DNA of 64,000 bases from Bacillus alkalisoli (GTDB taxonomy: Bacteria > Bacillota > Bacilli > Bacillales > Bacillaceae_I): assembly GCF_002797415.1 (NCBI RefSeq), contig NZ_KZ454944.1:1139745-1203744 (forward strand). The letters run 5' to 3'. The notes under the pieces were generated by a model. It did not search any database and was not told where the DNA came from. It saw only the letters and a program-made list of their open reading frames with translations. This document shows positions 28,220 through 37,593 of this stretch, one piece after another. Position numbers and translations under genes: made by a program. Position 1 is the first letter of the stretch. Every line of letters begins with the position of its first letter.

Positions 28220-28882
28220 TTGCCAACCTTTGCCCATTTTCTTGAAGTATTTATCGGAAACTATGATATATTCCTCCGAGGAATGATAAAGACATTACAT
28301 ATTACAGCAGTATCTATCTTTTTAGCACTATTTATTGGACTATTTTTTGCTTTCTTAAAAATATCTAAAATCAAAGTTCTAGAATGGATTGCGAATTTTT
28401 ATATTTTCTTAGTCAGAGGAACACCATTAATTGTCCAAATCTTTATCTTTTATTATGGCCTTGTAAATTTAAATATTTCACAGTTTTGGGCGGTTACTTT
28501 AGCACTAGCCTTCCATAACGGAGCTTATATTGCAGAAATCTTCCGAGGTGCCATTCAATCAGTGGATAGAGGACAAACAGAGGCTGGAAGATCCCTTGGA
28601 ATGTCGCGTACCTTAACAATGAGAAGAATAATCTTACCTCAAGCTATTAAAAGGTCGTTACCACCTTTAGGAAACCAATTCATTATAGGATTAAAAGATT
28701 CTTCCTTAGCAGCGTTTATCGGTTTTTACGAACTATTCAATGTGGCGCAAACACGTGGTGCCCAAACGTTTGATTATATGACAAATCTACTTGTAGTAGC
28801 AGTTTACTATTTAATTTTAGTCGGTTTATTATCAATCGTTGTTAGTTTGTTAGAAAAGCGTTATTCAGCAAGTGATAAATAA
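28220..28882 (+). CDS. Polar amino-acid ABC transporter permease
   Basis: A 220-residue inner-membrane subunit of the His/Glu/Gln/Arg/opine permease family with about five transmembrane helices. It begins with the family segment FLRGMIKTLHITAVSIFLAL and has the ATPase-contacting loop EAGRSLGMSRTLTMRRIILPQ. TTG 28220 is preferred because GAGGAG ends 10 bases upstream; the TTG at 28202 lies before that site. The ATPase gene starts 18 bases after its stop. Confidence 0.92.
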   Translation: MPTFAHFLEVFIGNYDIFLRGMIKTLHITAVSIFLALFIGLFFAFLKISKIKVLEWIANFYIFLVRGTPLIVQIFIFYYGLVNLNISQFWAVTLALAFHNGAYIAEIFRGAIQSVDRGQTEAGRSLGMSRTLTMRRIILPQAIKRSLPPLGNQFIIGLKDSSLAAFIGFYELFNVAQTRGAQTFDYMTNLLVVAVYYLILVGLLSIVVSLLEKRYSASDK

Positions 28883-28900
28883 GATTAAGGAGTTGATAAC

Positions 28901-29641
28901 ATGACAAGTCGGAAACTAATGATCGATGTGAAAGATTTAAATAAATCATTCGGAGACTTACATGTACTAAAAGATATAAATATGTCAGTAGAAAACCAAG
29001 AAGTTGTTTGCTTGATTGGTGCAAGTGGTTCTGGGAAAAGTACACTACTTCGTTGTTTAAACTTTTTAGAACTAAAAGATAGTGGAACAATTAAGCTAGA
29101 AGATAGAGAGATTGATATAAAAAAGGATAATTTAAATAAAGTTAGACAACGTGTAGGAATGGTTTTTCAACATTTTCATTTGTTCCCACATATGACAGTA
29201 CTAGAAAATGTAATGGAGGCTCCTGTTCAAGTTAGTAAACTACCAAAAGCAGAGGCAAAAGAAATTGCATTAGATATTTTAGCTAAAGTTGGACTATCGG
29301 ATAAAGTGAATGTTTATCCAGGAAAACTATCTGGTGGACAAAAACAGCGTGTTGCTATCGCAAGAGCACTTGCAATGAAACCTGATGTGATGTTATTCGA
29401 TGAGCCAACATCAGCTCTAGATCCAGAGCTTGTTGGAGAAGTGTTAAGAACGATGAAGAAGCTCGCTGAAGAAGGAATGACGATGGTTGTTGTCACACAT
29501 GAAATGGGATTTGCGCAAGAAGTAGCAGACCGAGTAGTATACTTACACGATGGCAAAATCGTTGAAGAAGGGTGTCCTGAAGAAGTATTCAACAACCCGA
29601 AAAACGAAAGAACAAAAGAATTCTTAAATGCAATACTATAA
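28901..29641 (+). CDS. Polar amino-acid ABC transporter ATP-binding protein
   Basis: A 246-residue GlnQ/TcyC-type ATPase. Walker [13 protein letters not shown] near residue 37, Q-loop [15 protein letters not shown], signature [15 protein letters not shown], Walker [15 protein letters not shown], switch histidine in VVTHEMGFA. Cotranscribed with the permease. The substrate cannot be read from the sequence. Confidence 0.95.
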   Translation: MTSRKLMIDVKDLNKSFGDLHVLKDINMSVENQEVVCLIGASGSGKSTLLRCLNFLELKDSGTIKLEDREIDIKKDNLNKVRQRVGMVFQHFHLFPHMTVLENVMEAPVQVSKLPKAEAKEIALDILAKVGLSDKVNVYPGKLSGGQKQRVAIARALAMKPDVMLFDEPTSALDPELVGEVLRTMKKLAEEGMTMVVVTHEMGFAQEVADRVVYLHDGKIVEEGCPEEVFNNPKNERTKEFLNAIL

Positions 29642-29646
29642 ATAGT

Positions 29647-29692
29647 AAGCCTGGGGTAGATAAATAATACAACTACCACAGGCTATTTTTTG
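29647..29692 (+). terminator. Terminator of the amino-acid ABC genes
   Basis: AGCCTGGGGTAG pairs with CTACCACAGGCT (one mismatch) and is followed by ATTTTTT. Confidence 0.82.
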
Positions 29693-29730
29693 CTGTTAAA
29701 ACATTGATAAAGTATAGATTTACTTAGCTG

Positions 29731-29852
29731 TTGATTGGAGCGCAAGTCGGAGACTCCTGCGCGAATGCGACGAGGAGTAGGTTTATTCACGATAGTGAAA
29801 ATAACCTTCCTTTTTAGCGCCCGCGGAAAGCGAAGACTTGCGCTCCAATTAA
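29731..29852. repeat. GC-rich palindromic intergenic repeat, copy 2
   Basis: A 122-bp element with 18-bp terminal inverted repeats (TTGATTGGAGCGCAAGTC, one mismatch) and the interior GGAGACTCCTGCGCG, GACGAGGAG and GCCCGCGGAAAGCGAA shared with copies at 2.7 and 61.7 kb. The centre differs, with TTCACGATAGTGAA, a small palindrome of its own. Confidence 0.85.
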
Positions 29853-29901
29853 CACAACCAACAGCGGTGTTTTAGGGAGAATTATAAATTATGTATAAAA
29901 T

Positions 29902-30387
29902 CTATTTCCTTTTAAAGAATAGTAAGTAAACACCGATTACAATTAGTAACGCTGGCCAGAATGTATGTATCAGGGAAAAGCCTTTTTCTACTAAACCGAA
30001 TACTTCCATGATTGGATTAGAAAATAAGAAAAAGCTAGCAATAAACAATAATATTAATCCTTCCGCTAAACCTTGTTTCGTCTTTTGCCAACGAAGCAAA
30101 AATCCGAGGCCAACAATCAAAATGATTGTAGAAACATGATCAGGCCAAAATGCAAACTTGTTTTTAACTTGAAAATGCAAACCAACTCCAAATAGGACAA
30201 CACCAGGTAAAATATTTGGGTAATCATTTTGTTTGTATGCTTGTATTAATAATGCTAGCCCAATAATGATTAGAAAGGTAGACCAAGTGAACATACCAGA
30301 CCACATTTCTATATCAAATTGTTCCAAAAGGAAATATAAACCAAACCCTATCAGTAAAATACTAGGTAAAAAACTATTTTTCTTCAT
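29902..30387 (-). CDS. LiaI/LiaF-like membrane protein (DUF5668 type)
   Basis: A 161-residue integral membrane protein with four to five hydrophobic segments separated by short polar turns, resembling the N-terminal region of LiaF/LiaI-type proteins linked to envelope stress. No cytoplasmic or enzymatic domain is present. ATG at 30387 is used because GGAGG lies 6 bases upstream; a TTG four codons earlier overlaps that site. It is alone on the minus strand between two plus-strand operons, so it looks inserted. Function unknown. Confidence 0.75.
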   Translation of the reverse strand: MKKNSFLPSILLIGFGLYFLLEQFDIEMWSGMFTWSTFLIIIGLALLIQAYKQNDYPNILPGVVLFGVGLHFQVKNKFAFWPDHVSTIILIVGLGFLLRWQKTKQGLAEGLILLFIASFFLFSNPIMEVFGLVEKGFSLIHTFWPALLIVIGVYLLFFKRK

Positions 30388-30408
30388 CTTTTCCTCCAAA
30401 CTTAAAGC

Positions 30409-30452
30409 TCAGTATTAAATTAATATAATAATTACGGCTCGTTTATAATAAG
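30409..30452 (-). repeat. AT-rich leader element fragment, minus strand
   Basis: On the minus strand, upstream of the small membrane-protein gene, TTATTATAAACGAGCCGTAA then TTATTATATTAATTTAA matches the right end of the elements before lonA, the ABC permease and hemA. It has the same orientation relative to its gene as the other copies. Confidence 0.6.
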
Positions 30453-30694
30453 GTCCTTTAAATACTAAGTTGAATGAATTATTCTTTTTTCGTACTGTAG
30501 TCATACTTATTAAGATTACTCACTTGATTATCGACAAAATTTTTGGTAATGTACGAGTGGACGTAATCTTATTATAAATAGATAGTAATAGAACGTAAAA
30601 GCTTTGTTACTTATTTCATTTTCTGTTCACATTTTACCAAAAGATAATGAAACAAGTCATGATATAATCAAAAGAGTAAGTTAGATAGGGTATC

Positions 30695-30835
30695 AAAACT
30701 ACCTCAAAAACGAATTATGAACTAAATAATACTTGATTAATACAAACATAATACGAAATACACACAATATCAACAATTGAAAACTCGTTTTTCAATAAAC
30801 GAAATACAATTATGCAATTAATTGAACTAATGATA
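30695..30835 (+). repeat. AT-rich leader element before hemA
   Basis: A diverged copy: ACTACCTCAAAAACGAATTA on the left; CTCGTTTTTCAATAAACG, then AAATACAATTATGCAATTAA on the right, ending about 30 bases before hemA. A TATAAT at 30663-30668 upstream would place the element inside the hemA leader RNA, but I find no convincing -35 for it. The remaining 30.45-30.69 kb shows nothing I can name. Confidence 0.7.
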
Positions 30836-30863
30836 AAAAAATTTTAGGGGGTGCCATTTTCAC

Positions 30864-32228
30864 ATGCATATTATAGTTGTTGGACTTAATTATAAGACTG
30901 CCCCTGTTGAAATCCGTGAAAAATTAACGTTTAATCCCGCTGATATCGAAAGAGCAATGGTTGCATTGAAAGATCGTAAATCGATTTTAGAAAATGTGAT
31001 CGTTTCAACATGTAATCGTACGGAAGTGTATGCTGTTGTCGATCAACTTCATACTGGGCGTTACTATATAAAAGCATTTCTAGCTGATTGGTTCGGTCTA
31101 GATAAAGAGGAGTTTTCTCCTTATTTAAATATATATGAGAACGACGGGGCATTAGAGCATTTGTTCCGAGTAACGTGTGGACTGAACTCGATGGTAGTAG
31201 GGGAAACACAAATATTAGGACAGATTCGAAATAGCTTTTTTATGGCTCAAGAAAATGAAACGGTAGGTACAATTTTTAACCGTTTGTTTAAGCAAGCTGT
31301 TACACTTGCGAAGCGTGCCCATTCAGAAACAGAAATTGGAGCAAACGCCGTTTCTGTTAGTTATGCTGCTGTGGAACTTGCCAAGAAAATTTTTGGTGAG
31401 TTAACAGATAAGCATGTTCTTATTTTAGGTGCTGGAAAAATGGGAGAACTTGCCGTACAAAACCTTCATAGCAACGGTGTAAAGCAAGTGACGGTGATGA
31501 ACCGTACGCTTGAAAAAGCAGAAGATTTAGCAAATCGCTTTGCTGGTAATGCCAAATCACTAGAAGAAATGTCTTGTGCTCTAGTAGAAGCAGATATTTT
31601 AATTAGCTCAACAGGAGCAAAAGACTATGTTTTACGCAAAGAAGATATGGTACACGTGGAAAAAATGCGTAAAGGTCGTCCGCTATTCATGGTGGATATT
31701 GCTGTACCACGTGATTTAGACCCAGAATTAGAACAATTAGAAAGTGTTTTCTTATACGATATAGATGACTTAGAAGGTATTGTACAAGCTAACATGGCGG
31801 AGCGTAAAAAAGCTGCGGAAGCGATTGAATTAATGATTGAAGCGGACATTGTAGAGTTTAAAGAATGGTTAAATATGCTTGGAGTTGTTCCGATTATTTC
31901 AGCTCTACGCCAAAAAGCGTTAGATATCCAAGGTGAGACAATGGCAAGCATTCAACGAAAAATGCCACATCTAACAGAGCGTGAAGTGAAAGTCTTAAAT
32001 AAGCATACGAAAAGTATTATTAACCAAATGCTACGTGACCCAATTCTTCGTGCAAAAGAACTGGCTGCTGAACCAAATGCAGAGCAGTCATTAGCACTGT
32101 TCTCTAAAATCTTCAACATTGAAGAAGAGGTTATTCAAGAAACAACAACACAATACTACTCCATGAAGAAGGACAAGAGCACAGCAAAACTAGTTGCTCC
32201 TAACCTTCAAGCGACATTACAGTCGTAA
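30864..32228 (+). CDS. hemA: Glutamyl-tRNA reductase
   Basis: First committed step of C5 tetrapyrrole synthesis: reduces glutamyl-tRNA to glutamate-1-semialdehyde with NADPH. The 454 residues show the catalytic cysteine in [12 protein letters not shown] near residue 50, substrate motif [16 protein letters not shown] near 105-120, the NADPH fold [14 protein letters not shown] near 185, and a C-terminal helical dimerisation domain. The ATG is preceded by TTTTAGGGGGTG. First gene of hemAXCDBL. Confidence 0.97.
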   Translation: MHIIVVGLNYKTAPVEIREKLTFNPADIERAMVALKDRKSILENVIVSTCNRTEVYAVVDQLHTGRYYIKAFLADWFGLDKEEFSPYLNIYENDGALEHLFRVTCGLNSMVVGETQILGQIRNSFFMAQENETVGTIFNRLFKQAVTLAKRAHSETEIGANAVSVSYAAVELAKKIFGELTDKHVLILGAGKMGELAVQNLHSNGVKQVTVMNRTLEKAEDLANRFAGNAKSLEEMSCALVEADILISSTGAKDYVLRKEDMVHVEKMRKGRPLFMVDIAVPRDLDPELEQLESVFLYDIDDLEGIVQANMAERKKAAEAIELMIEADIVEFKEWLNMLGVVPIISALRQKALDIQGETMASIQRKMPHLTEREVKVLNKHTKSIINQMLRDPILRAKELAAEPNAEQSLALFSKIFNIEEEVIQETTTQYYSMKKDKSTAKLVAPNLQATLQS

Positions 32229-32241
32229 GCGAGGCATTCAC

Positions 32242-33075
32242 ATGTTAGAGATAACGATATTAAGGTTGTATGAGTTAACGATTATTTTGTACGCCTTGAG
32301 TGTCCTAATGTATTTTATAGATTTTCTTCATAATGACCGGAAGGCAAATCGTATTGCCTTCTGGTTGCTTGCAATTGTTTGGGTGCTTCAAACAATTTTT
32401 TTGTTTCTACGAATGATTGAAACAGGAAGAATACCTATATTCACCCTATATGAAGGAATGTATTTTTACACATGGGTACTCATTACTTTTTCTTTAATTA
32501 TTAACAGAATTTTACGAATGGATTTTATCGTATTCTTCACAAACATCATCGGTTTTATCGTAATGGCCATACATACTTTTACGCCGTATCAACATGAATC
32601 TCAAGTTGTGGCACAAGCTTTAGTTTCTGAATTATTAATCATTCATATTACAATGGCAATTCTAGCTTACGGAGCGTTTTCTCTTTCGGTAACCTTTTCG
32701 ATCCTATACTTACTACAATATAAACTATTGAAAGAGAAAAAATGGGGAAAAAGGTTGTTAAGAATTCACGATCTAGCTAAGTTAGATCATATGTCATACG
32801 TTTTAAATGTGACTGGTGTACCTTTGTTTCTTTTATCTTTGATTCTTGGTACAATTTGGGCATATATTAAGTTGCCTGAATTTCAATGGTATGACTTGAA
32901 AGTTATCGGTTCCTTTTTTGTTATTGCCGCCTATAGTTTCTACTTCTATAAACGGTTGGGAGAAGGAGTTAGTGGCAAAGCTAATGCTAACTGGAATATA
33001 ACGGCATTCTTGGTTGTATTAATAAATTTCTTCCTACTCGGAAGATTGTCAAACTTTCATTTTTGGATTTTATAA
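32242..33075 (+). CDS. hemX: HemX, membrane regulator of HemA level
   Basis: A 277-residue protein with about eight transmembrane helices, related to cytochrome c assembly proteins of the CcsA/ResC type. In B. subtilis HemX lowers the cellular amount of HemA. ATG 32242 gives MLEITILRLYELTIILYAL; the earlier in-frame start overlaps hemA. Sits between hemA and hemC as expected. Confidence 0.92.
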   Translation: MLEITILRLYELTIILYALSVLMYFIDFLHNDRKANRIAFWLLAIVWVLQTIFLFLRMIETGRIPIFTLYEGMYFYTWVLITFSLIINRILRMDFIVFFTNIIGFIVMAIHTFTPYQHESQVVAQALVSELLIIHITMAILAYGAFSLSVTFSILYLLQYKLLKEKKWGKRLLRIHDLAKLDHMSYVLNVTGVPLFLLSLILGTIWAYIKLPEFQWYDLKVIGSFFVIAAYSFYFYKRLGEGVSGKANANWNITAFLVVLINFFLLGRLSNFHFWIL

Positions 33076-33117
33076 AAATATACTATCGCGTCTAACGCTT
33101 TTTAATTAGGAGGAACT

Positions 33118-34053
33118 ATGACTAGAAAAATAGTAGTAGGTTCAAGAAGAAGTAAATTAGCATTAACACAAACGAACTGGGTAATGGATCAATTGAAAAA
33201 ACTAGGGGCACCATTCGATTTTGAAGTAAAAGAAATAGTAACAAAAGGTGACCAAATTTTAGATGTTACCCTATCTAAAGTTGGTGGAAAAGGCCTATTC
33301 GTTAAAGAAATCGAGCAGGCAATGGTCGATAAAGAAATAGATATGGCAGTTCATAGTATGAAAGATATGCCAGCGGTTCTTCCAGAAGGATTAATGATTG
33401 GATGTATTCCTTACCGCGAAGACCACAGAGATGCATTTATTTCTAAAAACCATGTGAAATTTGAAGATTTACCAGCTGGTTCTATCGTTGGTACTTCTAG
33501 TTTGCGTCGTGGAGCACAGCTTTTAGCGAAACGTAACGATATCGAAATTAAGTGGATTCGCGGAAACATTGATACTCGTTTAGCTAAACTACAAAACGAA
33601 GATTATGATGCTATTATTTTAGCAGCAGCAGGACTTGCTCGTATGGGTTGGTCAAATGATGTGGTTACTGAGTTTTTAGATGAAGAACTTTGTGTACCGG
33701 CAGTAGGTCAGGGTGCCTTATCAATCGAATGCCGTGAATCTGATAAAGAATTATTAGATGCTCTTCAACTATTAAATGATAAAACGACTGAAAGAGCAGT
33801 TACTGCGGAACGTGCTTTCCTTCATAAAATGGAAGGTGGTTGCCAAGTTCCAATTGCGGGATTTGCTGAAGTTACAACGGAAGATAAGGTTAAGTTAACC
33901 GTATTAGTAGGTGCTCCAGACGGTTCTGTATTGTATAAAGAAACGGTTGAAGGAAACGATCCAATGCAAGTAGGATTAGAGGCAGCCGATAAATTAATAG
34001 AGCAAGGTGCTAAAAAGTTAATTGACGATGTGAAAAAGGAGCTAGATAAGTAA
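33118..34053 (+). CDS. hemC: Porphobilinogen deaminase (hydroxymethylbilane synthase)
   Basis: Joins four porphobilinogen units into hydroxymethylbilane. The 311 residues begin [15 protein letters not shown], have VHSMKDMP and [11 protein letters not shown] in the active site, and the cysteine that holds the dipyrromethane cofactor in [10 protein letters not shown] near residue 242. The ATG follows TAGGAGG. Its stop overlaps the hemD start (TAATG). Confidence 0.97.
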   Translation: MTRKIVVGSRRSKLALTQTNWVMDQLKKLGAPFDFEVKEIVTKGDQILDVTLSKVGGKGLFVKEIEQAMVDKEIDMAVHSMKDMPAVLPEGLMIGCIPYREDHRDAFISKNHVKFEDLPAGSIVGTSSLRRGAQLLAKRNDIEIKWIRGNIDTRLAKLQNEDYDAIILAAAGLARMGWSNDVVTEFLDEELCVPAVGQGALSIECRESDKELLDALQLLNDKTTERAVTAERAFLHKMEGGCQVPIAGFAEVTTEDKVKLTVLVGAPDGSVLYKETVEGNDPMQVGLEAADKLIEQGAKKLIDDVKKELDK

Positions 34054-34799
34054 TGAAAAATTCGTTGCCACTCTTACATAAACGTATTCTTATAACGAGA
34101 AGCAAAGAGCAGGCAACAGATTTTTCACATCTAGTGGAAGAGTTAGGAGGGACTGCACTTGTTGTCCCTCTTATTCAATTTTCACTACCAGCAAACGCTG
34201 AAGAAATCTCGAACCAAATACAAGAATGTATGGCAGAGATGGATATTGTGGTTTTTACGAGCACAAATGGAGTTGACTATTTTTTTCAACTTTATGATAA
34301 GCCAATACATAAAAAAATAGCTGCTGTTGGGGAAAAGACAAAAGAAGCATTAGAAAGTAGAGGTCTTTCTGTAACGGTAATGCCTAATAAATTTACAGCC
34401 GAGCATTTACTAGACTCATTAACAGATGAAGTGAAAAAACAAGCATCCATCCTATTGATTCAAGGGGATTTAGCTCGACCTATATTACGTGAACAACTTG
34501 TAAAATTAGGATACAATGTAAAACAAATAGTGGTTTATGAGAACACCATGCCAAACGCATCCCTACATAAGTTAAAAGAACTATCCAATGAAAAATTGGA
34601 CATTGTTACATTTACAAGTCCTTCATCTGTTAGAAATTTTTCAAAAGTCATTCCACCTGATTGCTTAAAATCAAACGTTGCTGTTATCGGCCCTATTACA
34701 GAAACAGCAGCAAAGCAACTAGGGTATACTGTCCAAATAAGCCCTGAAAAATATACAGTTCAAAGTTTAGTGGAATCAATTGTTGATTTTTATAAATGA
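34053..34799 (+). CDS. hemD: Uroporphyrinogen-III synthase
   Basis: Cyclises hydroxymethylbilane with inversion of ring D. The 248 residues have the two-domain HemD layout: KRILITRSKEQATDFSHLVE near the start, VFTSTNGVDYFF near 68, VVYENTMP near 160 and TFTSPSSVRNF near 185. The family is poorly conserved, so position between hemC and hemB adds most of the confidence. Start overlaps the hemC stop. Confidence 0.93.
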   Translation: MKNSLPLLHKRILITRSKEQATDFSHLVEELGGTALVVPLIQFSLPANAEEISNQIQECMAEMDIVVFTSTNGVDYFFQLYDKPIHKKIAAVGEKTKEALESRGLSVTVMPNKFTAEHLLDSLTDEVKKQASILLIQGDLARPILREQLVKLGYNVKQIVVYENTMPNASLHKLKELSNEKLDIVTFTSPSSVRNFSKVIPPDCLKSNVAVIGPITETAAKQLGYTVQISPEKYTVQSLVESIVDFYK

Positions 34800-34823
34800 T
34801 AAATACGTTTGAGGAGGAAAACA

Positions 34824-35807
34824 ATGGAGAAATTACAATTTCAACGTCACCGCCGCCTTCGTGGTTCAGATAATTTACGAGCTTTAATTAGAGAAACAAA
34901 ATTACAAAAGGAAGATTTAATTTTTCCTATTTTTATAGTAGAAGGCGAAAATCAAAAAAATGAAGTAGCTTCAATGCCTGGAGTATACCAAATTTCTTTA
35001 GATTACTTACATGCTGAAATGCAAGAATTAACGGAATTAGGAATTAAGTCTGTCATTGTTTTTGGCGTACCAGCACAAAAAGATGAAGTTGGTTCTGAAG
35101 CATATCACGACCATGGTATCGTTCAAAAGGCAATTGTACAAATAAAAGAAAACTTCCCAGAATTAGTAGTAATAGCTGATACTTGCCTATGCCAATATAC
35201 GAATCATGGACATTGTGGAATAGTAGAAGAAGGACAAATCTTAAATGACCCTACACTTGATTTATTAGCAAGAACAGCTGTAAGCCAAGCAAAAGCAGGT
35301 GCAGACATTATTGCACCGTCAAACATGATGGACGGATTTGTTGCTGCCATTCGTCACGGTTTAGATGAAAACGGATTTGAACATATTCCAATTATGTCTT
35401 ATGCCGTTAAGTATTCTTCGGCATTTTACGGCCCGTTCCGTGATGCTGCACATAGCTCACCGAAATTTGGAGATAGAAAAACATACCAGATGGATCCTGC
35501 AAACCGTCTAGAAGCAATGCGTGAGGCAGAATCCGATTTAATGGAAGGTGCCGATTTCTTAATCGTCAAACCTGCCCTATCCTACTTAGATATCATTCGT
35601 GATGTAAAGAACAATTTTAATGTACCAGTTGTTGCTTATAACGTAAGTGGAGAATATTCCATGGTGAAAGCCGCTGCTCAAAACGGATGGATTAATGAGC
35701 AAGACATAGTAATGGAAAGTTTAACAAGCATGAAACGTGCAGGTGTAGATTTAATAATTACATACTTCGCAAAAGACGTTGCACGTTGGTTATCAGAAGA
35801 AAAATAA
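34824..35807 (+). CDS. hemB: Delta-aminolevulinic acid dehydratase
   Basis: Condenses two 5-aminolevulinate molecules into porphobilinogen. The 327 residues hold the metal-binding cysteine region [14 protein letters not shown] near 120 and the Schiff-base lysines in [16 protein letters not shown] and [15 protein letters not shown] 34824 follows GAGGAGG; an ORF start 5 codons earlier overlaps that site. Confidence 0.97.
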   Translation: MEKLQFQRHRRLRGSDNLRALIRETKLQKEDLIFPIFIVEGENQKNEVASMPGVYQISLDYLHAEMQELTELGIKSVIVFGVPAQKDEVGSEAYHDHGIVQKAIVQIKENFPELVVIADTCLCQYTNHGHCGIVEEGQILNDPTLDLLARTAVSQAKAGADIIAPSNMMDGFVAAIRHGLDENGFEHIPIMSYAVKYSSAFYGPFRDAAHSSPKFGDRKTYQMDPANRLEAMREAESDLMEGADFLIVKPALSYLDIIRDVKNNFNVPVVAYNVSGEYSMVKAAAQNGWINEQDIVMESLTSMKRAGVDLIITYFAKDVARWLSEEK

Positions 35808-35853
35808 TAGCTGAAACTTGTAAGTCCAATCGATTAGGAAAGGATGATAAAAA

Positions 35854-37143
35854 ATGAGAAGTTATGAAAAATCAAAACAAGCTTTTATTGAATCATCGAA
35901 AGTATTACCAGGTGGGGTAAATAGCCCTGTACGTGCCTTTAAATCAGTAAATATGGATCCTATATTCATGGAGCGTGGAAAAGGCTCGAAAATTTACGAT
36001 ATCGATGGAAACGAGTATGTAGACTACGTACTATCATGGGGACCACTTATCCATGGTCACTCTAACGACAGAGTAGTAGAAGCGATTAAAAAGGTAACGG
36101 AAAGTGGTACAAGCTTTGGTGCACCGACTTTAATTGAAACGGAACTTGCTAAACTTGTAATTGACCGCGTGCCTTCGATTGAAGTAGTACGTATGGTAAG
36201 CTCAGGTACAGAAGCCACAATGAGTGCTTTACGTTTAGCTCGTGGTTATACTGGCAGAAACAAAATTGTGAAGTTTGAAGGCTGCTACCACGGACATGGT
36301 GATTCATTGCTTATTAAAGCAGGTTCTGGTGTCGCTACGCTTGGTTTACCTGATAGTCCAGGTGTTCCTGAGTCTGTTGCTCAAAACACGATTACAGTCC
36401 CTTACAACGACTTAGAAAGCATTCGTTATGCATTCAAAGAATTTGGAGAAGACATTGCAGCAATTATCGTAGAACCTGTTGCAGGAAATATGGGTGTAGT
36501 ACCACCTCAACCTGGATATTTAGAAGGTTTACGTGCTGTAACAGAAGAGTATGGCTCTTTACTTATTTTTGATGAAGTAATGACAGGGTTCCGAGTAGAT
36601 TATGGATGTGCTCAAGGGTATTACGGAGTTACTCCTGACTTAACGTGTTTAGGAAAAGTAATCGGTGGTGGACTACCAGTAGGTGCATACGGTGGAAAAG
36701 CGGAAATCATGGCGAGAGTGGCACCAGCTGGAGATATTTATCAAGCTGGTACATTATCAGGTAATCCACTTGCAATGACTGCTGGATATGAAACGTTAGT
36801 TCAATTAACACCAGATACGTACAAAGAATTCGCTCGTAAAGCAGATCGCCTTGAAGAAGGCCTGTTAGCTCTAAAAGCTAAATATGACATGCCGTTAACA
36901 GTAAATCGTGCTGGGTCCATGATTGGCTTCTTCTTTACAAATGAAAATGTAACAAACTATGAACAAGCCAAAACATCCAACCTAGACTATTTCGCAACAT
37001 ATTTCCGCGAAATGGCTAATAACGGAGTATTCTTACCACCTTCCCAATTCGAAGGATTATTCTTGTCTACAGCACACACAGACGAAGACATCGAACATAC
37101 ATTACAAGCAACAGAAAAAGCGTTTGCGGTAATTAAAGGTTAA
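35854..37143 (+). CDS. hemL: Glutamate-1-semialdehyde 2,1-aminomutase
   Basis: PLP enzyme that turns glutamate-1-semialdehyde into 5-aminolevulinate. The 429 residues show [12 protein letters not shown] at the start, [16 protein letters not shown] near 120, the aspartate region [11 protein letters not shown] near 245 and the PLP lysine in [17 protein letters not shown] near 268. The ATG follows GGAAAGGAT. Last gene of the hem operon; a strong terminator follows. Confidence 0.97.
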   Translation: MRSYEKSKQAFIESSKVLPGGVNSPVRAFKSVNMDPIFMERGKGSKIYDIDGNEYVDYVLSWGPLIHGHSNDRVVEAIKKVTESGTSFGAPTLIETELAKLVIDRVPSIEVVRMVSSGTEATMSALRLARGYTGRNKIVKFEGCYHGHGDSLLIKAGSGVATLGLPDSPGVPESVAQNTITVPYNDLESIRYAFKEFGEDIAAIIVEPVAGNMGVVPPQPGYLEGLRAVTEEYGSLLIFDEVMTGFRVDYGCAQGYYGVTPDLTCLGKVIGGGLPVGAYGGKAEIMARVAPAGDIYQAGTLSGNPLAMTAGYETLVQLTPDTYKEFARKADRLEEGLLALKAKYDMPLTVNRAGSMIGFFFTNENVTNYEQAKTSNLDYFATYFREMANNGVFLPPSQFEGLFLSTAHTDEDIEHTLQATEKAFAVIKG

Positions 37144-37167
37144 TAAGATGCAGCTAAATTAAAATAG

Positions 37168-37207
37168 ACACTCATTCTCCTACTTGCTAGGAGAATGGGT
37201 GTTTTTT
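37168..37207 (+). terminator. Terminator of the hem operon
   Basis: ACACTCATTCTCCTA and TAGGAGAATGGGTGT with loop CTTGC, then TTTTT. Confidence 0.93.
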
Positions 37208-37266
37208 GTTGTTTGGGTAATTATAAAATCCTTCTATAACTGTTTTGAGGAATGATAAATTTTGAG

Positions 37267-37441
37267 GTGTAGAATAAAATTGTCTAAGTGTAACAAAATT
37301 TTAAGAAAGTGTAGCATAAATCCATGAAGGTGTAGCATTAAGGTTGAGAAGTGTAACAAATACATTGATAGTGTAGCAAAAAGTACCCGAAGTGTATCAT
37401 AAATTATCAAAAGTGTAGCAAAAAATTTATAAAGTGTAACA
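37267..37441. repeat. 21-bp tandem array with GTGTARCA core
   Basis: Nine units, each with GTGTAGCA or a close variant, at 37267, 37288, 37309, 37330, 37351, 37371, 37392, 37413 and 37434: every step is 21 bp except one of 20. The 13 bases between cores are variable and AT-rich. Twenty-one bp is two helical turns, so all cores face one side of the DNA. It lies between hemL and spoVID, about 80 bases before the spoVID promoter. Confidence 0.92.
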
Positions 37442-37515
37442 AACATTAGTTTCACCACGTATTGAAAACAAAGATATAGACAAAACGGTAAAAAACTCTA
37501 TTTTTCAAAAAATAA

Positions 37516-37544
37516 TCATATTTCATCACTAAGACTCATACACA
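37516..37544 (+). promoter_or_regulatory. Sigma-E promoter of spoVID
   Basis: TCATATT at 37516-37522, a 14-bp spacer, then CATACACA at 37537-37544, close to the sigma-E consensus KMATATT and CATACAMT. spoVID is known to be made in the mother cell under sigma-E. Confidence 0.75.
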
Positions 37545-37593
37545 TTTTTAGTGACATAGTAAAATTTTTTATAGATTGAAAGGAGGAAGCCCT

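Noticed and set aside
30420-30440. PerR-box-like AT-rich string upstream of hemA
   Set aside because: Four of fourteen defined positions differ from the consensus in very AT-rich DNA, and it lies 430 bases from hemA, so chance is likely.
37234-37441. CRISPR array as an explanation for the 21-bp repeats
   Set aside because: The repeated core is only 8 bases, spacers are 13 bases and there are no cas genes.
37234-37458. Minus-strand 74-codon frame with heptad-like repeats across the 21-bp array
   Set aside because: A 21-bp period keeps any frame periodic and often open. There is no ribosome binding site and the peptide is merely hydrophobic repeat translation.
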